Virus record (IMG/VR): IMGVR_UViG_3300001589_000079 | Span: 1 to 32,465 of that record | Direction: 5' to 3' (one strand) | DNA from: a virus | Length of the DNA: 32,465 bases | Shown here: positions 1 through 9,235 of the stretch, one piece after another | Position numbering within the stretch: the stretch's first letter is position 1 | Layout of the letters: each line of letters opens with the position of its first letter | Notes under the pieces: model-generated | Seen by the model: the letters and a program-made list of their open reading frames with translations, nothing else | Database searches by the model: none | Told to the model about the DNA's origin: nothing | Position numbers and translations under genes: made by a program

Positions 1-154
1 CTTCATCGTTGTTCCACCACATCTGTGCTAAACGTTCAAGTATCTTGTGCATTTTAAGTTCACGTTCCATGCCTTGTTGCATTTCTCGGTCACGTTGTTG
101 TGTAGGGAAGTTACCATCTACAACATTTTCGTTGAAGAATTCGTACAGTTTCAT
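1..154 (-). CDS. Conserved late protein, N-terminal fragment (runs off the left edge)
   Basis: An open minus-strand frame starts at the ATG at 152-154 and continues past base 1, so only the first 51 residues are visible. It begins MKLYEFFNENVVDG and continues as a charged, probably helical, Gln/Glu/Met-rich segment. The start overlaps the TAA stop of the gene to its right (TAATG), the usual arrangement in this block. The N-terminus fits the M-K-x-x-E-F pattern shared by many late genes here and has a possible gp21-type cleavage site (F-N-E). The function is not recognisable from the fragment. Confidence 0.75.
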   Translation of the reverse strand, partial: MKLYEFFNENVVDGNFPTQQRDREMQQGMERELKMHKILERLAQMWWNNDE

Positions 155-483
155 TATTCTCTATCCATTGCTCGGTTAGATTCTACCTTCCAAATTGCTT
201 GGCCTTTACTATAATCTAGGTCTATCATCTTAAAAGGAAAGTAACCGTCTAGCCATTCGTTCATTAGTTCTATATCAGTTTGTTTATATCTGCTCATCAT
301 AGCAGGATTTTTTTGGATAATATCCATCTCTGTAACTAATCCAGATGTTGCTTCATCCCATGCCCTGACTACTTGTGAACTGTAATTTTTTTGAAACCAA
401 ATTCTTATATCATTGCGGTCATACCATCCCTCTATTTGGGGAGTAAACGCCTCGTCAATATGTTCGAATTCTAGTAGTTTCAC
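154..483 (-). CDS. Small conserved late protein, 109 aa, function unknown
   Basis: This 109-residue protein starts with GTG at 481-483, which overlaps the TGA stop of the upstream 683-residue gene (GTGA, 4-base overlap), so translation is probably coupled. No known domain is visible. It is rich in Trp, Tyr, Asp and Met, with no membrane segment or signal peptide. The N-terminus MKLLEFEHIDEAF matches the late-block pattern and contains I-D-E, a possible gp21-protease site, so it may be an internal head protein. That role is inferred from position and N-terminus only. I do not recognise the family. Confidence 0.8.
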   Translation of the reverse strand: MKLLEFEHIDEAFTPQIEGWYDRNDIRIWFQKNYSSQVVRAWDEATSGLVTEMDIIQKNPAMMSRYKQTDIELMNEWLDGYFPFKMIDLDYSKGQAIWKVESNRAMDRE

Positions 484-2531
484 GTATTTGCACCAAGTTT
501 AAATACGTCCTTAATAAGATTGTCCATACTGTCAACCATTGTAATTTGTCTTCCTTTTAAGGATACCATTGATTGCTGTAACCTATCTACTTGTGTTAAA
601 TCTGCCTGTGTTGGCATTGGCTTATTAACAATTATACTTTTTAATTGTTCGCCATCGTTAGTAATTTCATTTGTATTATCAGATAGTCTTGTAGCAAATG
701 TAAGCAAGTTACGGAGTTTACCTTGATTAAGTGTTTTAGGATTTATCCTTGTAAAATCTAAATTTGTGTATGCCAGACCTGCACCTTTATTAACATCTAA
801 TATGTTTTTCTTTTTAAGATACATTTTTAAATTTTTAATACCTTCATGTTTAAAATCTGGTGTGCCTCGTTTAACATTACCAAACATCTTATCTACATTA
901 CTAGACCCTATAAACAAATCAAGCATGTCGTATTCATTGACACCAAACATTTGTTCATCAAGGTTAGCCTCAACTAGTGACTTCTTAAATTTTAAGTATA
1001 AAAATTCTTTTGCTCTCATATCAGTTTTATTTATCTTGTTTTCTATTACTTTGTCATAACTTATTTTATGTTTAAAATGATCCATTAATTCTTCTAATGT
1101 AGCATTTACTTGTATTGCTTTAACTTCTCTTAAACCTAAAACATGTGCGGCATCTAATCTATGATGTCCGTTTACTAAGTAGCCGTTGCTATCTAATATC
1201 AATGGCCTATAGTCGTCATTAAAGAATCCGTTCTCGGCATCTTCTGCTAAGCCTTCTACACGTTGGCTTTGTATTGGCTTAATAAGACGTGTAAGTATAG
1301 CACCTTCTTCGAAAGTAAATGGTGATATCTTTAAATCACTATGCCTAATTTGAGGTAACTCGTTTCTATCAAAATGCTTATCAGATACTGTCCTAGTGTA
1401 ATGTTCTTCAACAACTTCACGTAGACGTATTACACCGCAACCTAATCTATCTCCAGCATTACCTGTTTTAAGACTTTCTTCATCTCCACCTTTTCCTAAG
1501 TCATCTTCGTCTGCATGTATGACTATTGCTCTGCCTACTACGTCTGATAAATTAACACGGTCTGCTTTTATTTGAAATCTTGCAGTACCTGATTGGTCTG
1601 CAACAATGTTACCTAGGTCTCCTACATGGCCTTGTGCTTTATCGCCATGATCAACACCGTCTGGGTTATAATGTCCTCCGGCACTTGCACAACCATCACT
1701 TAAATCTCCAAACTCATGTATGTGGAAGCCGTGTTTGCCTGGTGTAAGTCCCTTAACTATGCCTTTAATAATTGTAGCCTTTCCAGGTTTTTGTTTGAAC
1801 TTGAACATACCACTTACGTCGCCTTCTGTGTGTTCTAAGTTACATATTGCTTTAACTGTGCTCTCTGCTTCATTAAGGTTATTAACATTTTCACATTGAC
1901 AGCCTGTTGATTTAGTCCTAGGACACGAGTCTAATTCATTTAGTGTCTCGTATATTCCTTTTCCATAATCAAAGTTTTTCTTTTTCTTTTTCTTCTTCTT
2001 CTTTGGACTCATGCTACCTAAATACATAGCAGGACTAGGTGTGGAATCAGCGGCACCAGTGTCTCCACTGACTGCAGACCCGCCCATTCCACTTGAATTT
2101 CCGTGAGCACCACCGCCTGAACTGTTGCCAGCACCTGCACCACCGCCTGAACCAGCACCTGCACCAGATCCTGCACCGCCACCGGCTCCGCCTCCAGCAC
2201 CGCCGCCTCCACCGCCTCCGGCTTCTGCGTTTAATGGTATTCTATACATGATGTCTATAAATTCTTCTACTGCTTCTACTTCTGTTCCCTCTGCATCAGT
2301 ATAAAATTCATCATTTAACTCAGGTATTGTGACTTTGAATATTTTACTCATATGAGTAAAAAGACCTAATAGACCGCCTTTGTTATATTCATTAGCGGCC
2401 TTCTGTTCTGCATCCCATGTATGTTCAGGTCTATATAAAGGTATTTTGGCACCCGCAGGTTTAACATCCGGTGCATCATTTGGATAGTCAGGTCTTAGAC
2501 CTTTATAGATTTCAATTTCGTTTAATTTCAT
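480..2531 (-). CDS. Multidomain late protein: Gly-rich linker, poly-Lys, Cu/Zn superoxide dismutase, ParB-like domain
   Basis: This is a 683-residue fusion. Residues 1-103 form an unrecognised N-terminal domain. Residues 104-160 are an almost pure Gly/Ala/Ser linker, and 177-185 are nine lysines. Residues about 227-370 are a complete Cu/Zn superoxide dismutase domain (2 superoxide to O2 and H2O2). H270, H272, H287 and H339 match the copper ligands; H287, H295, H302 and D305 match the zinc ligands. C281/C365 match the conserved disulfide and R362 the active-site arginine. Residues about 385-490 carry a ParB/sulfiredoxin-like motif (NGHHRLDAAHVLG at 454-466). Residues 500-683 are unrecognised. 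The ATG overlaps the upstream TAA (TAATG). The start MKLNEIE resembles the other late N-termini. The SOD looks catalytically intact; packaging into the virion is inference. Confidence 0.9.
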   Translation of the reverse strand: MKLNEIEIYKGLRPDYPNDAPDVKPAGAKIPLYRPEHTWDAEQKAANEYNKGGLLGLFTHMSKIFKVTIPELNDEFYTDAEGTEVEAVEEFIDIMYRIPLNAEAGGGGGGGAGGGAGGGAGSGAGAGSGGGAGAGNSSGGGAHGNSSGMGGSAVSGDTGAADSTPSPAMYLGSMSPKKKKKKKKKNFDYGKGIYETLNELDSCPRTKSTGCQCENVNNLNEAESTVKAICNLEHTEGDVSGMFKFKQKPGKATIIKGIVKGLTPGKHGFHIHEFGDLSDGCASAGGHYNPDGVDHGDKAQGHVGDLGNIVADQSGTARFQIKADRVNLSDVVGRAIVIHADEDDLGKGGDEESLKTGNAGDRLGCGVIRLREVVEEHYTRTVSDKHFDRNELPQIRHSDLKISPFTFEEGAILTRLIKPIQSQRVEGLAEDAENGFFNDDYRPLILDSNGYLVNGHHRLDAAHVLGLREVKAIQVNATLEELMDHFKHKISYDKVIENKINKTDMRAKEFLYLKFKKSLVEANLDEQMFGVNEYDMLDLFIGSSNVDKMFGNVKRGTPDFKHEGIKNLKMYLKKKNILDVNKGAGLAYTNLDFTRINPKTLNQGKLRNLLTFATRLSDNTNEITNDGEQLKSIIVNKPMPTQADLTQVDRLQQSMVSLKGRQITMVDSMDNLIKDVFKLGANT
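1028..1035 (-). promoter_or_regulatory. Possible internal late promoter octamer (GATAAATA)
   Basis: The minus-strand octamer GATAAATA is identical to the motif in front of the other late genes. It lies inside the SOD fusion gene, 8 bases before an in-frame ATG (1017-1019, Met505). That methionine opens a segment beginning MRAKEFLYLKF, which resembles the late-gene N-termini. A start there would give a nearly leaderless mRNA. The match could be chance in AT-rich coding sequence. Confidence 0.3.
2052..2219 (-). repeat. Low-complexity Gly/Ala/Ser-coding tract
   Basis: This GC-rich tract of repeated GGC/GGA/GGT/GCA codons encodes residues 105-160 of the SOD fusion protein. It stands out sharply in composition from the AT-rich surroundings. 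It would make a flexible linker between the N-terminal domain and the poly-Lys/SOD part. The repeated codons are prone to length change by slippage. Confidence 0.8.
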
Positions 2532-5500
2532 TATGCCCCTGTGTCTACAATAGACGTGTTTGCAAACGGATTTTCGTTTGTTGTTATTAAATAATTTGTT
2601 TTTGCATGTAATCGTAAACCTGTGCCTTCTAGGTCTGATACTTCTTTAATAAAAGTAAATGCTTGTTTGTTAAGATCTAAGAAAAGTATTCCTGCTAAAT
2701 TACCAGTGGCTCTTTTCTTTGTAAGGTAATTGCTTACATTGGACTGTGCAATAAGTTGCATGGCTTGATTTTTATCACCTTGTGCTAAGAACCTTGCAAT
2801 TGGGCCGCCACTAACAGGTAAGTCTGTGAATATATTAGATATAATCTCTGCTACTTCTTTTTCTGCTTCCGGTACTGCTTTTAAAAATGTTATTATCTGT
2901 GCTTGTTGCATACCAGATTTAACTCTAACTTTTAATCCCTGTGCTTCTAATTCTTTAAACTTCTCATCATACTTTGTAAAGAATGCTGTTACCATAGTCT
3001 TATATGAATCCGACACCGTAACTTGTCTATCATTAAATCTTGCTGAATTCTTTCTTGTTGTTTTTAATTCTACTGGAGAATTGTCAATTAATAAATCACC
3101 TTTACCTTCGCCTTCACCATCTTCATTATCACCAGACGATGCACCTATACCTTCTATTCTCTGAGATAAAACTGCTAAAGCGAACTCACCTGGCCCTATA
3201 CCATACTGAACAACTTGATTCAAATCATCTACCAATTCAGTTACATGGCTTTCACCTTTATCTCCGTAACCATTAAAGATAGTTTCTAGACTTACTGTTG
3301 ATGTTGATAATAATGCATCTACATTTACTAATCTATCTGCTTTCCAATCTACAAAAAGTTGTGCCCTTTCAGTCGGACTCATCTCTATACTAGCAATTAT
3401 TTTTGCAATTTGGTTTACTGATTTTTTAACATCTACATCCGGAATTATTTCTAATTGATTACTTAAACTTCGTATTTTACCACCAACACCCATATCATCT
3501 ATAAGTTGTTCTATGTAATTTATAAGTTTTACTGTACTCTCATCCTCTGGCATAGCATCTAATTTTGCAATTAAATCATCTTTGCTTTCAGTTAAATTTA
3601 GTTCTGTGTGCAGTCTTGGATTTAAATTTTGTTGTATATAATTTCTTAATATAGATCTTAAACAAATATCAGGCCCACCTTCTACTGCTCTATATCTAAA
3701 ATCTTTAAGCATTTGTGGAACTGGTATTGCAAAATAGGCATCCATTTGTTTCTTAATATCATGTGCCGGCATAGGCTCTGCTAATAATGTATTAAGTACC
3801 CTAACTGTTGTATTATTGGGAACACTCTCATCTACTTTACTTTTATCTGTAAAATAATTTGGGTCACGTTTTACCATAGCATTTACTTGCATTGTAGCAT
3901 TCGCTCTACTAATGTTTTGTTTACTCATAATACTTTGAATAACATTTTCTTTATGCTCTGCAGGATTATATTTCTTTTTTATAGCCATTGGATTTGGAGC
4001 CACTATTGGTTCTACAGGCTCTTTATAGTCTCCTGACATCCATGCATTTTTTAAACGTCCTTCATAAACTTTATCAATTTTCTTTTTATCTATTTTTCCT
4101 AAATGTTCTAATTGTTCCTGCAAGGATAGATTATCAAACTTTTTAAATACACTTTCATTACCTTGTCTACGAGTAACTGCTAATGCATCTTGGAAACTTG
4201 CAAAAGGACCGTTTTCCATATCACCTCGATTTGTTATAGTATTTAAAACCTGCGATTTGAAAACATTATCATTGCTTGGATTGTTTAAAAATCCTACTAG
4301 GTCATTTACTTGGCCACGTGCTAAGTAATCCTGCATACCACGTTGCATCATTCTATCGAAGCCTGGATGGTCTGCTCTGGCTTTATCATAATCTGTGTTC
4401 ACTTGTTGGTCCGGCGTACTATAAACATCTCTTACATCGTCGCCAACGTTACCGTCTGAATCTATTCTAAAATAGTTTCCACCACTTACTTTATAATTTT
4501 TCTTAACATATTCAACAGCATCTTTTACACAGCCTATCCATCTTTCCATGCTATGTCCGGATCTTATTGAGGATTGTTCACTATCAAACTGATCATAAAC
4601 CTTTTTAAATATATTAATGCCTTGGTTGTTTACTCCTGCTTCAATACCTACATATTCTGCTAAAGCCTCCCAATTAGTTTTTCTAGATATACTATTTGAA
4701 GCCTCGCCTTCCATGTCATCAACACCTGCCGCTCTTTTTAATGATGGTGCATTTATAATATCAACATCTAAGTTTAGTTCTTTATTAACTACTTTTTGTA
4801 ACACTTCTTCTAATGCTATTCGAAAACTACCGTATCTATCATTTTGCATTACTTGAGCAACAACACTTTTCATTTTTTCTGGATATAAACTCCAATCAAA
4901 TGCTTCAAAACGTTTTTGCTCTGCATCTTCGTCATTCATTTCCCAACTTGTACTACTGCTTCTGTTTAGTGGTTCTCCGCTTAGAGGATTTTTTGTTGAT
5001 TCAGCATCTAGTAAATCTTTTTGCCCAGGAGCACCTTTTCTACTGTCACCTTCATGGGTTACTTCTATACCAAGATTTTTTAGTTCGCTGTATAATCGTT
5101 CTCCACCAGTTTCGCTAAATTCATCTTCGTCGCTTAACTCTTCCCAATTTATTCCGTATAAACTTCTAAATTTGCTTAGTACACGCCTATAATCTGTTTT
5201 ACGCCAAGTGTGATAATAGTTCTTCTGCTGTTCGTATACTTCTATTAAATTTAGACCTTCTAATGCATCTGTGGCATCATCCCAATGACTTGCAGGTATT
5301 ACCCAAATCATATCACCTCTGTTAATTTTGTTTTTAATATGATCTACTACAGTATTATTAAACCATTGAGTCATCTCACTTTCAGGCTCATCTAAATCAA
5401 CATCTTCTAAATTACCAACAAGAGTATCTCTTGTATAAACGTTACTATGAGCAGGTACATTTAACGTTGCAAGTGTTTTGCTTCTAACATTCTTTTCAAA

Positions 5501-8500
5501 GTCTTTGTTACGTTTATCGTATTGATCTTTGTTGGATATTTCTGCTTTTAAATCTGTAAATCCTTCTGCTGTAAATATTTCATCAAATGCTGATAAGAAT
5601 TTTTTTATTCCTGCAAAACTTTTCTTAATTAATTTTTTTACTATTGGATTTTTCTGTACATCTGAATACTCTGCACCAGGAGTTTTTGCTTGGTAATGAT
5701 CTCTTAACATACTAAGCGGTTCTCTTATTATGTAGTCATCGTATGCCCTAACAAAATTGTATAAGTCATCCTCTTCTAAGGACTTTGCCCTTGTTAAAAA
5801 GTCTAATGCCGTTTCCGTTCTTCTTGAATTTAACTGCAGAGCCCAATGGCCTAGATCTACACTTTCTACTGATCCTACATCATTAGTTACAGAAGAAATT
5901 GTGTTTATAAACTCAGTACCTATTTTAACAAGTTGTACTTTAATTTTATTATACTTGTCTTTGTCATCACTTTTTAATTCTTCTAAATGATCTAACCTAT
6001 GCCTGATCTTTTGCACTAATGCCATTTGAGCAATATCGGCATATGGATCATCGCTATTTATATTAACGTGATGGTCTTTGCCTGTTGGGTGCTCGTAACC
6101 TTTATACGGTTCTAGAAATGCCATTAACTCTTTAGCAGTACCTGGTGTAGTAACTTTTCCGGTACCAAGTAATGTTGTAGTGCTACCCCAGCCTCCACCT
6201 TTTAATTTAGAAACAAATCCGTTTTGACTTCTTTGATGCTTCAATTCTCTTAAAAGTTCTAATACATCATTTTTATTATTCATTGGGTTTAGTTTTACTA
6301 GTAAGTCAGCAAGTGCGTCTAATTTAGTATTATTGATTTTATCATCTGTTTGATAAAATTGCCACATACCATTAGCAATACCATCTAATGCTTGTGGTGT
6401 AATATATGTAGGTTTAGCAATTAGATCTTTCTTAAATATCTTGTCTGCACCCTTTTTCAATCTTGCTAATTTTTCTTTATCAGTTCCTTGTAGATTAAAA
6501 TCATCCATTTTTTGTATAAGAGCATTTTCTAAACCTTTATCATCTAGTTGAACATCTTTTGCAAAATTTCTAAAGATACCTATGTCTTTAGCACTTACTG
6601 GTCCTCTAGCATTACCGTCTGCTATATCTCTAGATAATATAGTAATTGCAGAAGCAAATCTGTCTTGGGCATTCTTTAATTCACTTGCCGCTCTTCTACT
6701 TGGTGCTATTGAATCAGGCTTTACAAATCCTGTTGCAGGAGTTCTTTGCTCAACCTCGTCTATTTCTACTTTGTTGCCTGTGTTCTTCTGATAATCTTTA
6801 ATGCTTTGTTTCCATTCTTTATCAGCATTTGGTTGACTATTTTGATTATACTTTTCTAGATACTCTACACTACTACTTAAAAATTGTATAACATCAAAGT
6901 AATCTTTTTTACCAACAATATTTTTAGCAGAGTCGATTACTTTGTGATTTGCTATGCCTCTTGCTTCAAAATCTTTTGCTTTGTTAGGATCTATTTCCTG
7001 TGACTTACGCAATAATTTAAATACTGCATTTACATAATCTTTTCTAAATGCAGACTCATCGTATCCTGCTCTCATCACAGTAGAGTATCTCACAACTGCT
7101 TTTACAACTTTTTCATACATTGTTTGATAATCTTCACCACCGGCTATTCTAAACTCTATAAGATTAGTTCCTGACATTCTATCTTTTTCAGATTTAAAAT
7201 GTATGCTGTTGAACTTGTCATTGCTGATTCCTTTTGATAACATTTCCTCAAATTGTTCAAAACTTTTTGCGTCACCACGTTTCATGCCTTCGGCATATTT
7301 TAATACACTATTATATTGACTTTTTGTATAACTGTTTTTTAACCTACCAAATTCTGCTAGTAAGTATGGATCACCTAAGAGCAATGCCATCTTTAATTTG
7401 TTTGGTTCTGCGGCACTAGGTAATCCTGCGGCTTCACCGTGCCAACTCATTGTAACGTGAAGTCCTGTTGATCGGTTTGTACCAAAGTTTCTTTCACTCC
7501 AGTCGAACAAACTTTTCATTTCTGTCATCATTTCTCTAGGATTTTGGAATACAGGAGAAATAAGTTCAGCACCTGTGCCTTCATCTGGTTCTATACTACT
7601 GTCAGCCTCTACACTCCAGGCTGATATTGTATTTGTTTCGCCATAATCACCGGATTCTGGATAGTCTGGATAGTTACTGTTATCTCTAATCCATACCATT
7701 AATTCATCTGCAACGTTTTCAACATCGCCACCTGGTCTACTGTAGTCATGACCATAATCATCAAGGAAACTACTCATGTAACTGTAGTTGTCCTGTACCC
7801 ATTCATCCATAGTATAGTCACTTTCTGCGGCTTCTGTGGCTTCGTCATCTAGATTAAATTCACTTACTACATCTTCTTTTAACCAGTCTAAATATTCTTC
7901 TTCGTACTCTTCCTCAACATATTCTCTTACCCAATTCATATACTCCCAGCCATCTTCCTCACGGTTTTCATATTCTTTAGGATTTTCTTCTTCAAAATTT
8001 TCTTTGTATCTTTCTATTGCTTCTGAACTTGGACCTGCACCACTGTCTATAAAGTCGTTTAGGTATTCTTCATCTTCTTTGACTTCTTCTACCTTATCAA
8101 TTATTAAATCTTCTAAGTATTCTTCTTGTCCTTTTTCGTATAACCAATCTCTATAGTCTTCATATGCTCGATCTGGTAAGTCACCGTATTCATATTCTAT
8201 ATCACTGATGCTCATGTTGTCCACATCGTCACTAGCACTATTACTTTCTACAGAATAGAAAAATGTTTCTGCTTCAAATCCACATTTTACAGGAGCATCC
8301 AAGGCATCTTTTGCTATTGATGTCTGATTAAAGTTTATCTCAAATAGTTTAGGATCTGCTTCTTTAAGTCTACGTCTAGATAGTTTCTTAATCTTGCCCT
8401 TTAACTTTCTTAATCTGAGTTTTTTATTTTTTCTATTTGCTAGTTTACTTAATTTGCCTTCATTTGTTTGAGAAATAAACATTTCATCATCAGGCTGTTT

Positions 8501-8950
8501 AATTTCGTATTCACCTTTGCTGTTTTTTATAGCAACAGCATCTACTCCGCCAAAATTATCATCACCTAATGGAGAGTCTACTGTTCCTAATGCCTTTCCA
8601 GTTTTATCGAATATTTCTGTATCTTTTTGTAAATCTTTTGCTTTTGCAGATACAAATGTATTTTGTTTTTTTGCTTGGCCTGGATTTGCTATAGATGTTG
8701 CAGTTCCTTGTACACCACCTGCAACACTTTTAAGTCTTTGAGTTAGTTTACTGTCTTTACCTTTAACCATTGACTTAGACATATTCTTAGCCATATTGCC
8801 CATTGAACCAACGGCCTGAGACATCCTGCCTTGTGACTTGGCGTTTGAGCCTATACCAGTATTGTTTGTACTTTGTTGGCCTACTGGAGTTGCGTATTCT
8901 TTTAACTGTTTTAAAAGATGCTCTAAAGTTTTTACTTCAGTAAATTTCAT
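2531..8950 (-). CDS. Giant late protein (2139 aa) with amidoligase domain and C-terminal nuclease-like motif
   Basis: This is the largest gene in the window. Residues 1-200 are Ser/Gly/Lys-rich and low-complexity, ending in a strongly basic patch at about 165-196. Residues about 221-625 carry the signature of the glutamine-synthetase-like amidoligase family: GFEAE (224-228), W445 followed by D450-S451, the run TGAELISP (459-466), STGLHVTMSW (494-503) and IEFRIAGG (598-605). Such enzymes use ATP to join carboxyl and amino groups. A very acidic insert (about 245-430) interrupts the domain. Near the C-terminus GKGDLLID (1949-1956) followed by ELK (1961-1963) is a PD-(D/E)XK-type nuclease motif. 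The middle 1300 residues are not recognised. The start MKFTEVKTLE fits the late-block pattern, and the ATG directly follows the basic-protein gene. A virion role (structural or injected) is likely but inferred. Confidence 0.88.
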   Translation of the reverse strand: MKFTEVKTLEHLLKQLKEYATPVGQQSTNNTGIGSNAKSQGRMSQAVGSMGNMAKNMSKSMVKGKDSKLTQRLKSVAGGVQGTATSIANPGQAKKQNTFVSAKAKDLQKDTEIFDKTGKALGTVDSPLGDDNFGGVDAVAIKNSKGEYEIKQPDDEMFISQTNEGKLSKLANRKNKKLRLRKLKGKIKKLSRRRLKEADPKLFEINFNQTSIAKDALDAPVKCGFEAETFFYSVESNSASDDVDNMSISDIEYEYGDLPDRAYEDYRDWLYEKGQEEYLEDLIIDKVEEVKEDEEYLNDFIDSGAGPSSEAIERYKENFEEENPKEYENREEDGWEYMNWVREYVEEEYEEEYLDWLKEDVVSEFNLDDEATEAAESDYTMDEWVQDNYSYMSSFLDDYGHDYSRPGGDVENVADELMVWIRDNSNYPDYPESGDYGETNTISAWSVEADSSIEPDEGTGAELISPVFQNPREMMTEMKSLFDWSERNFGTNRSTGLHVTMSWHGEAAGLPSAAEPNKLKMALLLGDPYLLAEFGRLKNSYTKSQYNSVLKYAEGMKRGDAKSFEQFEEMLSKGISNDKFNSIHFKSEKDRMSGTNLIEFRIAGGEDYQTMYEKVVKAVVRYSTVMRAGYDESAFRKDYVNAVFKLLRKSQEIDPNKAKDFEARGIANHKVIDSAKNIVGKKDYFDVIQFLSSSVEYLEKYNQNSQPNADKEWKQSIKDYQKNTGNKVEIDEVEQRTPATGFVKPDSIAPSRRAASELKNAQDRFASAITILSRDIADGNARGPVSAKDIGIFRNFAKDVQLDDKGLENALIQKMDDFNLQGTDKEKLARLKKGADKIFKKDLIAKPTYITPQALDGIANGMWQFYQTDDKINNTKLDALADLLVKLNPMNNKNDVLELLRELKHQRSQNGFVSKLKGGGWGSTTTLLGTGKVTTPGTAKELMAFLEPYKGYEHPTGKDHHVNINSDDPYADIAQMALVQKIRHRLDHLEELKSDDKDKYNKIKVQLVKIGTEFINTISSVTNDVGSVESVDLGHWALQLNSRRTETALDFLTRAKSLEEDDLYNFVRAYDDYIIREPLSMLRDHYQAKTPGAEYSDVQKNPIVKKLIKKSFAGIKKFLSAFDEIFTAEGFTDLKAEISNKDQYDKRNKDFEKNVRSKTLATLNVPAHSNVYTRDTLVGNLEDVDLDEPESEMTQWFNNTVVDHIKNKINRGDMIWVIPASHWDDATDALEGLNLIEVYEQQKNYYHTWRKTDYRRVLSKFRSLYGINWEELSDEDEFSETGGERLYSELKNLGIEVTHEGDSRKGAPGQKDLLDAESTKNPLSGEPLNRSSSTSWEMNDEDAEQKRFEAFDWSLYPEKMKSVVAQVMQNDRYGSFRIALEEVLQKVVNKELNLDVDIINAPSLKRAAGVDDMEGEASNSISRKTNWEALAEYVGIEAGVNNQGINIFKKVYDQFDSEQSSIRSGHSMERWIGCVKDAVEYVKKNYKVSGGNYFRIDSDGNVGDDVRDVYSTPDQQVNTDYDKARADHPGFDRMMQRGMQDYLARGQVNDLVGFLNNPSNDNVFKSQVLNTITNRGDMENGPFASFQDALAVTRRQGNESVFKKFDNLSLQEQLEHLGKIDKKKIDKVYEGRLKNAWMSGDYKEPVEPIVAPNPMAIKKKYNPAEHKENVIQSIMSKQNISRANATMQVNAMVKRDPNYFTDKSKVDESVPNNTTVRVLNTLLAEPMPAHDIKKQMDAYFAIPVPQMLKDFRYRAVEGGPDICLRSILRNYIQQNLNPRLHTELNLTESKDDLIAKLDAMPEDESTVKLINYIEQLIDDMGVGGKIRSLSNQLEIIPDVDVKKSVNQIAKIIASIEMSPTERAQLFVDWKADRLVNVDALLSTSTVSLETIFNGYGDKGESHVTELVDDLNQVVQYGIGPGEFALAVLSQRIEGIGASSGDNEDGEGEGKGDLLIDNSPVELKTTRKNSARFNDRQVTVSDSYKTMVTAFFTKYDEKFKELEAQGLKVRVKSGMQQAQIITFLKAVPEAEKEVAEIISNIFTDLPVSGGPIARFLAQGDKNQAMQLIAQSNVSNYLTKKRATGNLAGILFLDLNKQAFTFIKEVSDLEGTGLRLHAKTNYLITTNENPFANTSIVDTGA

Positions 8951-9235
8951 TTAACGTCTCTTATTTAATGACCTGACTCTTCTACTAGCAGGATTCATAC
9001 GTTTAGTTCTTTGTGCTTTTCTGGCAATTCTAGCACCCATTTTTGCTTTTGTCTTTTTAATAGTCATTCGCTTTTTCATATTAATAGGCGCACTACATTG
9101 TTGCGATTTAGAAACAACACGGCCTTTACGTTTGCCTGATGTACATCTAACCGCACGAACAACTTTGTTGCCCATTTTACGCCATACCATTCTGTTTTCG
9201 ACAACTATGTCTTTTGTTATTTCTTCTAATATCAT
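8951..9235 (-). CDS. Small very basic protein, 94 aa
   Basis: About a third of the residues are Lys or Arg, concentrated from residue 34 to the end, which suggests nucleic-acid binding. It has two cysteines (C31 and C47) but no clear zinc motif. The N-terminus MILEEITKDIVVEN is acidic and amphipathic, unlike the rest. It could be a targeting or scaffold-binding segment removed on maturation, with L-E-E or V-V-E as possible cleavage sites. The start overlaps the preceding gene by 4 bases (ATGA), and the giant gene follows with no gap. From memory, similar small basic proteins occur in T4-like cyanophages, where they are hypothetical. A DNA-condensing or internal head protein role is plausible but unproven. 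Confidence 0.82.
   Translation of the reverse strand: MILEEITKDIVVENRMVWRKMGNKVVRAVRCTSGKRKGRVVSKSQQCSAPINMKKRMTIKKTKAKMGARIARKAQRTKRMNPASRRVRSLNKRR

Noticed and set aside
506-535. TTGACA on the minus strand near 530
   Set aside because: No acceptable -10 box follows at 15-19 bases, and it is inside the SOD fusion coding sequence.
2018-2212. A second minus-strand frame through the Gly-rich tract, Val/Gln/Ala-rich
   Set aside because: It is a shifted reading of the repetitive GGN/GCN codons and has no start signal.
6055-6062. A TATAAATA late-promoter match on the minus strand
   Set aside because: It lies deep inside the giant gene with no gene start nearby; such octamers are expected by chance in AT-rich sequence.
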